Source of the DNA: Atherinomorus stipes
Taxonomy: Eukaryota > Chordata > Actinopteri > Atheriniformes > Atherinidae
NCBI GenBank assembly: GCA_023101725.1
Contig: JALJCO010007127.1
Span: forward strand, 434,001-498,000
Direction of reading: 5' to 3'
DNA: 64,000 nucleotides
This document shows, piece by piece, positions 23,801 to 36,400 of this stretch. A model generated the notes under the pieces. The model ran no database searches. It was not told the DNA's origin and worked only from the letters and a program-made list of their open reading frames with translations. The stretch's first letter is position 1. Every line of letters starts with the position of its first letter. Both the position numbers and the translations under genes were made by a program.

Positions 23801-26800
23801 TTACCCGCTTATATGATGTTTCGTCGGGCTTCAAAAACATCCATCCAAATATCCATCTTTGTCTGAAGTTTCATTCATTTTTCTTACATGACTTCTTCTT
23901 CTTTCGAGTTTAATGGTGGTTGGCGAACTCAAAGGTGCATTACTGCCACCAACTGGTATGTTTATACCAGTACAGTAGGCCTATACAGTCTGTCACATAC
24001 GATTTACTTAATAAAAAGACAAAATAAAGAAAAATCAAATACGGTAACTCAATTCAGTCCCTTAACAAAAAGATCCTCAAAACTTTTCTCCCTTCAGTCT
24101 TTGGATCTTTTTGTAAAATATCAATCAAGTCTTCAAACGTGATGACAGAGGGCTGCCATCTTGAAATCGTGACACATTTTGATTGGTCGCTAGATCTTCT
24201 GCCCTCAGCAGGCAGCTCAAGTTGAGCGCACACGGTAAGTTTTTCACCTCGCGAGGCAAAAAATATCAAACGTGTTTGATTTTCACCTCAAGGCCTCGTG
24301 AGGCAGAAAACTCAACAAAATCAGGCGCAGGCGGCGAGCTATCTGTTGAGCAGATGGCCTCGAATGACTTTTTGCTCAGCAGAAGGCTCTCGTGTGCAAC
24401 AGATATTAAAAAATGACAGTGGAAAAAAAAAAAAACAGATCCACATGTTTTTCCCAACCATTAAATCTTGACAGAACCTTTATATTAGTCATTCAGGAAA
24501 AGATCAGGGTAGGTCTTTGCACAGCTGTCACCTGTCAGCCTGAGGTTTGCGTGTTTGCGTAAACACCTTGTTTACCTTTTGGAAGAAAATTTCAAACCGG
24601 GTGCCAGATGATGGACGTAGGTAATGATGGGCAAAAGTTGTTCGATCTGCCTTGTTTCTTTTACATTATCTTTATAAGTGCAGAGGTATCTGTGTTTTTG
24701 CCAGTGTTGCCGTAAAATGGGCATTAAATTATTTTCCAAGTGATCTAAAAAGGTCTTAAAAAGTCTTGATTTTGACTTGTTAAAATGTATAGGAACCCTG
24801 TTCTTAGTTTTTCCAAATGGCTAATACACTCTGTTGTCCTGTTGCACATCCTCAGAGCTGTCAGAGAAAGCCAAGAAAGACTTGATGGAGTTTGAGGAAC
24901 AAGAGCGGCAGAAGAAGCAAAACCGTTACGGCAGCCGAGGTAGAGGTGGAGGTGGGCGAGGAGGCAGAGGAAGAGGAGGTTTCCCTGGGTTTGGATTGGG
25001 AGATTTTAGAGGAGGAAAAAGAGGAAGAATGCATGACCACATGCTCCCCCTAATGGTAAACATGAACATACAGGTAAACTTTTGTACAGTAATCTGCTGT
25101 ATTTTGAAGGGATAATATGTTTGACTCCACTAACCAGTAGTACTGCAGCACCTCTCTTGAAAAGTATAAAAAGTGAATGTAAGGATGAACATGGTTTAGA
25201 AGTCATGGCACATTTCTTCCTACAGACTTTTTGGATTTTATCATTTGATGAGTTTTAAGATTTTATCAAGGCTACAAATGTGAAATTGCACAACAAATAT
25301 ACTCTACATAAATATTACACTATAAACCTTTTGCTTATCAGATATTGTATTTACTCGTAGTCAAAACTTTTTGAACACAGTTTGAGCTGTTTGATGAATT
25401 GTTGTTGTTGTTAATACATAAAGCAGACATGAAATCTGTATCCATTCTTTCCACTTTCCAACACACAAAGACTGTAGCTGTGTAGGCTTTTTTTTTTTTT
25501 TACCTTGTAGCTCAAGGCCACAGGTACGGAAACAGTGCTTTTCCAGCTGTTCACAGCTGGAGAAAACCCATGGAGTTAAGTATTTCTTTTCAAGGCCACA
25601 TGACATTTATCTCAAGCGCTGGATTATTTTTGGTTTTTATTAATTAATGATAATAGGCTGTAAAATTCAAAACACAAACACTAGAAGTGAAAATTTAATG
25701 GCACATAGATGACATGCAAACAACACAAACATTCTGTTGACTGCCATTAATGAGAGCGTGCTTTTTGCAGCATGCTGTAGTTGTCAGGTTTACCATTTGA
25801 CTAATTTGGTCAGTGGCATGCTTGTTTGTTTGACCAATTATTATGGACCAGTATGAAACACCACTTTAGTAAACAGGGTTCAATACTAACTTTTGTCGGC
25901 CGCACTGGTGCCAATTTATTCTATTTGGTGCAGGGCCACAAAATTTGGTTGAATCTGAATTTCACCATATTACATTTTAGGGTTCCCAGAGTAACTTTTC
26001 ACCATCTGTTATTACCTCAATAAATTGTGAAAATGTTTTGTATTTGCTGAAGTTCAATTCTATGTTGAGTCCATTTTTGTTTTGCCCAAGGGGCTGATTT
26101 ATGACTTTTTAATAGTAGACCTCTCTTTTTTGGATATATGCAAATTATTTTGACCTTTTGACCTTGTTTTATCCCTAACAGCCTCAGTTTCCCTTTGCCT
26201 TGCACTGACCGTGTTTATATAAGAGTTTTAATTCCTCTTTAATTCCAAATAAGAATTAATTCCACTTAAAGAAGATTAAAAATGAGCACATACACCGCTT
26301 ATTCCGAATGAAAACCATAATTCCGAATAAAAGTTAATTCCAAACTAAGTGCACGGTTTATACCTCTTTTCATTCCTAATAGGATAATTTCTCTTTTATG
26401 TAAAATTTATTCCGCTTCAAGTTAATTCCTGTCGTTCTGTGCATGCTCCTTCTCTTGTCCTGTTGTAATGGCGGATCTTGAAGCGCGAAACAACCGTTGG
26501 ACTCGAGCCAGCTGGCGGAAATGAATTAGTATGTTAGTGTCAAGCTACTGCTACAAAACTACAATCAAAATCAAAGTGAAAATTTGTATTATGTGGTTTT
26601 CCACGTCATAGCCACAACAGAAAAGAGTCAGTAATGGGTTGTTTACTGTAGACGTAATGGCCGAAATGCATCACGTCCATCCCCTGTCTAATCAGAACCC
26701 TTCCCTACCCCTAGCTTTTAAGTAGAATTAGATAAACATGTTTTCCATGTAGCCATTAATTCGGAATAATTATTTTGCTCCAAGTGATCTTGGTTTCATG

Positions 26801-29800
26801 CCCACCCAGGCTAACTATTTATTGTGTAAACGGGTATGGGAACAGATGGTTTAATGGTTAGTGTTGGTGTCCGAGGTTGTAACTTTCAGGCTTGTGGTTC
26901 AGAAATATGTATAAAAGGCAGGAGAGTAATTTTTCTTCACCAATAAAAACTGTCATTCTTATTTCCATCTTTATTACCATTAGCTAGAGCTAACAAGTGC
27001 AATCAACTTGTCACACTGGGGGCCTGACTCAGATTACCGCTTTTATCAGTTTGTGCGTCCATGTTACAGACATGTTATTGACATTGATTATTGGTTTTGT
27101 TTATTTGTGTTTCCTTCTTCACAGTGTTGTTTTCATCAATTTCATTTCTTTTGTTGAAGCCTCTTCCTTTTTTTTCATGATGATAACGAGACAGTGACGA
27201 GCTAAGCATGGCTCTTTAATTACTTAGACATGACGAGATTTGACTTTTTATCAACGAGACAAGACAGGACAAAAATGTTGGTGGGTGGTCTGTTACATGT
27301 TCAAAATGTGTGACATTTCTACATGTTGTGCCTGTGATCTGCCTAAAGCTGAAAAAGTGTCAGCAATTCTGCTGCATCCTGTCCTTGATTGGTCACGCCC
27401 ACCACCTGGCACGCAGCACACATGAGAGTCCTGCACATTGGGTTGGGTTATGAAACCTTTTTTTTAGTTTTCGTCTAATAAAACTAGACCATATCTACAA
27501 CTTATAGAAATGACTAAAATGTGACTAAAACTAATAAACATTTTTGTCCCTAAGATTTAAACAGGCTTCTTCATAGTTGTTGCTTGTGTAAAAAGCACTA
27601 AACTCTAAACAAGGTTGCCTTGATTTCTACAAGCTCTGAAGAAAACATGCAACTTTAGACAAGACTTAAGGAAAATTACTTTAGCATAACTTCACTTTTG
27701 AAGATTAACTTAATTGGCATGTCTTCACATAACTTTAAGCTGTGATGTTAGAATCTTCAAGAAGAAATGTGTTTTGACAAGTTTTTTTTTTCCCCCCTCT
27801 TTGTCTCTTTCTTTTCCCAATTAACAGCCATCTTCCCGAATGCCTTCTCCTTATAATCAGCAGCTGCAGTCCCATCCACACCACCCTTCACGTCCAAGAG
27901 GGCCTCCTCCCTTCCACGAGCACGGGCGCCCCATCCCTCAGCAGCCTCTTCAGCCCCTCATTCCCCATCACATGGTTCATCGCTCCCCACCACTGCGACC
28001 CCAAATGGAGCCACCACCACGAATGATGAGCTCCCCCCCACCACCCAACTTTCCTCAGCATCATCAGCAGCAGCCCATGCAACCCAAAAACATTCACATC
28101 AACCCCCACTTCAGGGGACCTGCACAGTCCTCTGTACAAGGTAAGCTTGTCCAGCCAGTGTTTATACTCAGATTTTGTTTTTAGTTTATTTGGAAAGAAT
28201 TTCCATTTTTTTCCAGATTGATCATAGTTAAGCAATATGTCCTTTATTAGGGGGAGATATAACCAGCACCCCACCTTACTGCATCCCTCAGTTGCTTTAG
28301 CGAATGAAAAAAAAAGTTATTTTACACCTCATGAGCTGTACAAATGTTGAATGTGAAGGATGGACATGAGGAGTAAGAAAGTGTTTGTATCCAGAAAGTG
28401 TTTTCAAAGTGGCTACTGATGACTGAGTGTTAATTACATTTGAAAATTGATCAGATTTGCCCGTTATCACTTGGCCACAAGCTGCATCTTCAAAATAAGA
28501 TAAAGATTGCTCTTCTACTCATTAATGCCTCAAATGATGTGCATGCATGAAAACAAATAAATGTAACTATCATTTCATTAAAAAAAAAAAAAAACAATCT
28601 CCATGGTCATTAAAAAAGAAAACTTCTGCACAACTTACAAAGATGCCATTTTTATTTTATGCTTCTCTCAGTATTTGCTATCCTTAAACTGTCCTGAGAA
28701 GTGTCTGAATTAGTTTGTCAGATTGTTGTTTGCTTGAATGATGGGCAAAAAGTTCTCTTTGAAACTAATAGGTTTTTCTCCAGTTTTAATTTTAATTCTG
28801 AGATGGGTTATCTGACCAAGCTAAGATTGAAATTTTGCAACAAAGCTTGTTATTTTGTCTAGTTAGGGTTTTGCTCCCTGGATAAATGTGTGTTCTGGAA
28901 GATCAGAGATTGCCTGTGGTTAAGTGTGCTAGTGTGCACTCATGCATGCATTTGTGCATCTGTGGTATTTATTTACACATATTTATTTAAGTGAAACACT
29001 CCAGTTGAATTTTTAGCATTGCAGCTGCTGACATACAGTCCAGGTTTGCCTTATTATTATTCAGGAAGGTAGTAACATTAAAATCAGGTTTATTGAATTA
29101 TATTGTGTCAAATATTGTGAAGCAGCAGATGTCTTTTTTTTGTTTGTTTGTTTTTTTGACAAATTATTCCCATGTATTTGATATTTCCTCATGCTCCCTG
29201 ATCTGTAGTAGCAGTATGAAAATGTAAGGAGTAGCTGAAGTAAAATTCAACATGTGCGCCTGAGAGCCTTCAGCTTGGAGATATCGCTTCCTCTCTACAA
29301 TCACACCCTCTCTGCCTGCTGCCTCTCATTTTGATTTTTTCTCTCCCCTTTCCCCTTTCCCCTCCCCCTCTTTCTTTTGCTCTCCATTTCTGCCCCTCTT
29401 TCTCCCTTTCTCTCATTGCAGTGCCCTTGATGCCTCCTGCTCAGAGCCAGCCCAGACCTGCTGTGGGTCCTCAGAGGTTCCCTGTGAGTAGCAGCTGCTC
29501 CTCTACCTCCTTTTTGCCTCACTTTCTCTCACTCTGTAAACGGTCAGCATCCTTTTTTGTGAGGCAGTATCATTACTTCAATTAGACTGACTGCACTGGC
29601 CCAATACTGTTAAAGCAAATCTGTAAACACTGATATGAGTCTGGGTGCACAACTGGAAATGCATGATAGCAGCTTTAGGCAGTAGACTTTTTGGAGGCCA
29701 AGGCCAAATTGATGGGACTTACTTAGCAGCTCTTCATGGATGGGCTAGGGCTCAGACTAGCCTGCTTGGCACATAATGGAATTTTGAATACAAGATATAC

Positions 29801-29922
29801 TTCCATTTGAAATTCATTCCCCATAAGTTTAGGTCCCAAAGGCATGGAGACATTTTCCAAAAGCTATCAGAATTAGTGAAACATACGGGTGGTTTGACCG
29901 AGTTAGGTGTGCTCCTTGCTAT

Positions 29923-29985
<63 letters not shown>

Positions 29986-30335
29986 CACTTGACAGACAAA
30001 GGGTTCTTAAGTTAGTGATTCCCTCTCAGAAAAGGTCCCTTATATCACTTACAAAGAACCCATCCAAGAGATGACAGAAACCTTTAGATTACTGTGTTGT
30101 GGAAACAGAATGAGTAGGCAGTCAGCCAGAGTGCCCGAAGACGCTCCATTCGTCTAGTTAATGATGTCTGGGCATCAGGTGGTTATGGTACTGACCGACA
30201 TCTTTATGGAAAGTGCATGTCATATGGATTTATGTAAATAAGCCATCAGAAAATAACTGCATCTGATTGCATTCATGTGGATGTACAAATGAGCCTGGCT
30301 GTTTCTCAAGAGTCTATATAAATATATGTATATAA

Positions 30336-30411
<76 letters not shown>

Positions 30412-33400
30412 TTTATTTCCCTGTTTGCCAACTTTCAGTGTCAGTACCATGCTATTCCTGTTCCCCGAAGTCTGCAATCATGCTGGATAGTATTGCACGA
30501 TAGCAAGAAGCAGATTTGGCTCTTATCAGACAGGAGATGGTAGAATAGAAAGGGTATGCCGACAACTGGGCTGATAACCAGCATAGTGTTGGATTCCCCA
30601 GCTGTCAGTCGCATTTAGACTGGTGTTGCCAAGGACACAATTTGAAATGCAGGTGACATACCAGCCGTCAGCCTTCCATTTATCACTGGGCACCTGATTA
30701 CTCGTGATTATCATACATTATCATCCCATCAAATTTAATTGTTTAAAGGCCAGGCAAATTGGGGGTCATAGCCTCAAGTATTAGCGCATTAAATTTTTGC
30801 TTGTGGAGGCTGGTTTTGAAATATTAATTTTACCGCCAATTAAATTCATTATTAAGAATATTTATTCTGTTCACAATTTTTTTAGCAATAAAATACCTGC
30901 TTTTAATAACTGTTTCTTTGTTTCAATAAAATAACTGTTCCATAAAATAATAAGCAAGCAGTGAAACATACCTATAATTTGCATTCAGTAAAAAAATTCT
31001 GATATTACATGAACTTGCTGTTGTTTCTCTTTAAGGCTATTTAAATCTGTGTTGAAGACATTGCCAAACTTTGCTACAGCATAAAAATGATCCAATTAAC
31101 CTGCATGATGATCTGCTGGATAGAGAGTCTTGGCTTGAAGCCACCAGTAACCGGGCCTGCAGTGTTGGTGTTGCTTGATGCCGGTGGCAACGCAAAATGT
31201 GGGGAAGTGTTAATGAGGCAAGAGAGAGGTGGAGTGTATTAAGGCTAAAAACAAACCATGGCCAGCCAGCTAATCTTTTTGCTATCCTGCTGTCCAGTGA
31301 TTGTTGGCCAAGAGTCTCAGCCATTGTTGTATTTACTGTTTTATTTATTAATTATCTGTCCTTCAGCACAATTGACAATATGGTAGGATCATATAATGTG
31401 TCAAAGAAAATACGACTTCTGTCAAGCACAAAAACTTGTTCACATGTTGAATGTAGATGCTCCGTGCAGCGTTGTTATGAGATCTTGAGTTCCACAGTGT
31501 TGTTACACCACGTTGAGGGTGTGAGCTTGTTCAGTATCCAACTTCAGTCCAACAGAACAATACGAGATTTTCTTGGCTTAAGGTTGAAGCTCTTTTATGT
31601 CTGAATACCTGTCGATATGTGAAACAATGTCCAAACTTGTATCAAATTGTTTTTAACTAAAATATTTTACAAGATTTCCTTCAGGAGTCCTGCTTTGACA
31701 ATCTGGTTATTTTGTCTTTTAGTCTAAAACTAATTATATTCAGTCTGTCAGTGAAGGAGCTCAGTAAATATTTGCATTTTGTTTAACCAGGTATGCAAAG
31801 TTTTCTAGATTATCTGTCAGATTTACAATTTTATTTTTCCAAATATTCATTCACTGTTTTTAAAGCATGTTCAGTTTCAGCTCTACTCGTTTATAAACAA
31901 ATATAACCCTTAATAAGTTTTGCCACCTCTCATTGTTGACTTTGCACCTCACCTTATTTTTCAGAGGTTTTAATATTTTAATGCATGTTGGGTAAGACAT
32001 CAACATTAAAACCAAGAAACAAAATATCTTTTTAAAGTAAAATTTCCATTCTTTATTGAATAATTATTCAATCCCTCTCCATTATGTTTCTTCTTAGTAA
32101 TATCCTCTCAGCTTAGGGCTGTCACCGCATCAATTACATATTGAGCAGCCAGCACACAGTTTTATCAAGGATTAGAAGTGAGAGGATGAGCTGTGTTATT
32201 TGAGAGGTGTTATATGGACACCAGAGTCCTCATTGTGCAAACCTGGCTGCCTGACCTTTTCAAACGGTATGATTGTGCCCTCATTGTCATCCCCTGTCTC
32301 CGTAAGCCCCTTTGATTAACTTTATGTTAAGCAAGTTTTTGGGACTTTGGCCTTCTAGCCTTCTAACACTTCTTCTGTTTAAATACCGCCATGCAGCAGT
32401 GGAATAAAGATGGATTAAACCTTGATTGCATCTTAAGTAATTTACAATAGGCTTGAAGGAGCCAAGCAGCCCATTTGTGGAAGTGCCACGTGTTGAATAG
32501 CAGGTTAATTTTTCAACAAAGATGGCTGTTTAAAAGAATAAAGGAGGCAGTTATGAGAGGGATTCAAATTCCAAAGAGGGATTAAATGGTTGTTATCTAG
32601 TTTTCTTAGGTAGATAGATTAGGAGTATCGTGCATTTGATGAGTAGAAAGCTTTTGAACATACGAAGTGGTTGAAACAAAGATGAGGGCACTCATCCCCT
32701 CCTGCAATACCCTTTCCTTGTTAGAGATGGGCTTTTGAAGAGGATTTATCAACACAGCCTGAAGTAGCATTAATGCAGGTTTGCTCATGAATTCACGCTG
32801 AAGGGTTTCTTTAATATTGGTATGCATATTGATGTTTACAACTTAAGATTCTACATCTCTTTAATAACCCCATCACTTCAATTGCAAGTGCTCCCTGCTC
32901 AGTGCAATACCCCAGCAAATTCCCATTTTTTTATTACTTTAATTTGCTTGTGATTATTGAGTTCCCAGAATGCCCTATAATTCATGAGTTTTGTGTTTTC
33001 TCAGGGACCTGGAGACTTCCAGCAACACATGCCAGGTAATTTTGGTCAGCCCCAGCGGCCCCCTCATCACATGGAGCCCTTGAGGAGCCAGCCACCTCAA
33101 GGCCCCCAGGACAGGGAGCCCCTTTTTATGGGAGGTGAGTCTCACACCCAACCTTGACGAGGGTTACAAAGCCCTCTCAGCTTATTTAACCCTATTCATC
33201 ACCTCTAGCGCCATACCTAGAGGGTATGCTTCTAGCTTTCTGGTGCTGCTCTATTAGCAGAACTCATGTTAAATGCATGTGTATATATATACATCTGAAT
33301 GAACCTTGGAAATGGCATTAAACATACATATTTATGATTTTTTCCATTCACATTGTTAATGCAGAATTAATAACCTGTGAGGTTATCAAGCCTTTTACCT

Positions 33401-36400
33401 TGATAGAGTTGTCTGTTTGAGTTGCCATAACCATATACCACTGGTGAGGGTGTTACAGGTACTGAAATGGGCTCTCAAGGAAAAACATTGACAGGTCTGC
33501 TGTGTTGTTGGTCTTTTCTGTGTGGGCATAGAGTGTGCAGATTCAGCACGGTTTCCAGGGCAACACATGTTTGATCACCAGGGTCCCAGCCCTCTGATGA
33601 ACACCAGCAACAACCCGCACCACCAGCAGCAGCAGCTGTCTGGCCAGGGCCACATGGGCTTCGGCCCACCAGGACCACACTTCAACCAGCCCAGCCAGGG
33701 CCCACTAGGACTTTTTCCGAGAGAATCCCCAAGACCCAACCTCCCTCCCCACCAAGGTCACCAGGGGATGGTGAACTTGAATCAACAAGGTGGACCCCCC
33801 AACCAGTCCAGGTCTTTCATGGGCCCTCGACAGCCTTTTGGCCAGCAGGGGAACCTTTTCCCCTCTCCACCAGTTCAGTTTGGGATGCAGGTACGACTCA
33901 GAGTAAGTGATTTTATTGACTAACATGTGCCTTTGTGTGTTTGTGTTATCCAGCAGTTGTAGCTCTGCTTCAGTTGTCTCTTGGATTTGTTTTGAGTTCT
34001 GCCAAAAAAAAAAAAAAAAAAAAGAAGGAAGTTGCCATATTCATTGCTACTGAAGTGTTGATGGGGGGATTTAAAATGTATTTGTATCATTTGTTTATAT
34101 GTATTTGTCAAGAGACATAGACAAGAGCTCCCTCTAGTGATTGAATCACAATTGTACTACTACTGTGTGGATACGTGAGGACACTGGTTGGAGGCTTTTC
34201 ACATTTCAATAGTATTGATAAGAATGGTACTCCTGAAGTTTAGATTAAAAAAAAAAAAAGTAGGTAATGTGCATTCATTTTCTTTTTCTTTTATTTTTCA
34301 GGGATTAATGCATGGCCCTCCTGCCTCTCAGCTTCCACATCACGACTCACTGTCATCCCATCCCATGCATCAGCAGCAGCAGCAACACCATCGGCAAGAG
34401 TTACCCCATCATCAGCAGCAACAGATGAATCTCAATGAGCCTCGCTCCATGATACATCATGGCCAGAATCCCTTCCATGGACATGGTGGCCCCAGGCAGA
34501 TGACTCCCCGCCCTCAGAACCCCCCACAGCGCAACATGTCAAACAGGCAGAGAATGGTAAGATATTAACACATTAGTTCACCTGTTTTCTGGACAGACTC
34601 ATGGTTTTCTGTGGGTTTTCCATGTCAGTGGTTGTTTTAATTGCCGTATCATGTTGTTTTGTTGTGTTTTCTCAACAAACAAATCCCAGTTTGATGGAAG
34701 TTAGCTGAATGTTCAATAAAATATGATTGTAAATTGTGATAAAAATTATTCTTTTCCTCTCTGTAGAGCGCACCTGTCGCCAAACAGCAGCAGCGGAACA
34801 GCAACCTCCGGGAGCTCCCTGTAGCACCTGGTAACACAAACATGAACAGTGCACGCCCATCCCCAGCCTCCCCCACCGCCAACATCAAGCCCGTTGCCAG
34901 GACAACACAGGGGATGCGTCCTGGGCAGAACACTCAGCCGGCGTCTGGCGGTGGCAGAGGAAGAGGCCAAGTTCCTGAATCACAGCCTTGGGGAGCAGGC
35001 AGGATGGCGGCTCACAAGGGAATGCAAAGCACACCAGCAAGGATGACACCGCAGGTCAGTGTTTCAGATGAGTTTCTGTCCTCACAGGAACAACAACTAT
35101 AGTAAAGGGGGTACAAATTATTTTACTTCAATATTTTTCTCAAATAATCCTGTGAAATTGCAATGTAAACTGGCTGTCAGGCATTCAGTAAAAAAGCCAA
35201 ATAATGTCGCCAATAACTTCTGTATCAACTTGAAATTAAAAGTTTGATACTTTTGCAGTGTTGTAATTTTTGAGCTCAAAGGTAAGTAGTATAGTTCAAA
35301 TAAAACAGTGGTTCATAACTACACTTTTAAGTAAGATTGGCAGCCATGTTTTCCTCTTGCATTTTGTGCCCCAGGACCCTGATGAAGATGAGGAGACACG
35401 GCAGTATCGTCTGAAGATTGAGGAGCAGAAACGTCTTAGAGAAGAGATTCTGAAAAGGAAGGAGATGCGACGGCAGATGCAGGCTGGTGTCAGAAAGAAA
35501 GAGCTTCTGGAAAGACTTAATGCTCACACAAGTACACAAAGTCAAGGCCCTGCTCCTTCGCTGCCTCAGCCAGCACAACCAAACCAGCAAACACAATATC
35601 CTGAACAACTACTACCAACACCCCAGCAGCCAGAACAAAAACGGCAGCAGTATCTACAGGCACAACAACAGAGACAGTTTCCTCAGGGAACACAGTCATT
35701 AAACCACACATTAAAGACTTCTAATCATGGTAATATTGTCCCTGCAAGCAGTGTCGCTCAGACCCAAACACCACGTCCTAATGTGAAGACACGCCTGCAG
35801 ATGGCAAAAGGCAGCACACAGCAGCAGCACATGCCTGGCCCTGGTTCTGAACAGCCACAGCCTGAACAGAATCAGCTGCAGCAACGAAGGAACAGCACCC
35901 TGCAGAGTGTTAACAGACCCAACACTCAGGTTCAGACTATCCCCACTACCCATAAGGACATACCTGTGACTCCATCAGCGAGCCAAGGCCTGGCTCAGGC
36001 TCAAGGACTTAAGCCTGGGGCTAAAAGAACTGTGATGCAGCGAGCCAAGAATCCTGGCATCGAAGGCCAGCAGGTGCCCCAAAAAGTCAGAGTCGTCAAA
36101 CTTTCAGGACCGGTGAGCATATGATTTTATTTTTATCCGACACCCTCTTTTGTGTTTGACATTTATTTGATCCTCCCTCCGCAGGTTTTACCCACAAGGG
36201 AAACTACATAAGTTTGAAAGGAAATGCCACTGATTGCCCTCACCTGTCTGTTTTGTAATCTGGATGATATCTAACCTATGGGAATGGCACGGTGATGTCT
36301 GTGTCATTTTGGCAAAATTGATCTGTAAAGAGTTTCCACTGTTAAGCTTCAGGTACTGATATTTAAGTTACAATGTCTTTACGTACCTTTTACCTTTATA

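Larger units (their letters stand above)
23396..24800. mobile_element. DNA-transposon-like element with CAGGGTTCC ends containing long inverted arms
   Basis: The left end CAGGGTTCCT is mirrored by AGGAACCCTG. Both ends are followed inward by AAAAGTCTTAAA-type words. The body includes two inverted arms of about 196 bp (23558-23753 and 24203-24399). It takes up almost all of rbm33 intron 7. No transposase frame is visible, and target duplications were not convincing. Confidence 0.7.
25074..27827 (+). other. rbm33: rbm33 intron 8
   Basis: 2.75 kb without a coding exon. About 25880-25990 resembles a fragment of the GGTGC-type repeat of intron 1. 26208-26835 and 27122-27557 look like degraded MITEs. 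26845-26900 has a weak tRNA-like A-box/B-box pattern. The rest is unassigned. Confidence 0.5.
29484..33004 (+). other. rbm33: rbm33 intron 10 (3.5 kb), microsatellites plus candidate conserved non-coding DNA
   Basis: Apart from two microsatellites this intron carries no recognisable transposons, unlike introns 1-8. Stretches such as 30060-30300, 30600-30870 and 32100-32420 are AT-rich with many homeodomain-like TAATTA/ATTAAT words. They could be conserved regulatory DNA, but this is inference only. Confidence 0.4.

Noticed and set aside
26845..26900. tRNA gene or SINE head
   Set aside because: Only weak A-box-like TGGTTTAATGGTTAGTG and B-box-like GTGGTTCAGAA words; no cloverleaf.
35270..35374. 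Upstream extension of the exon 15 reading frame
   Set aside because: The frame is open for 35 codons before exon 15, but a clear GCCCCAG acceptor at 35374 and family alignment start the coding part at DPDEDEE. The extension is intron.
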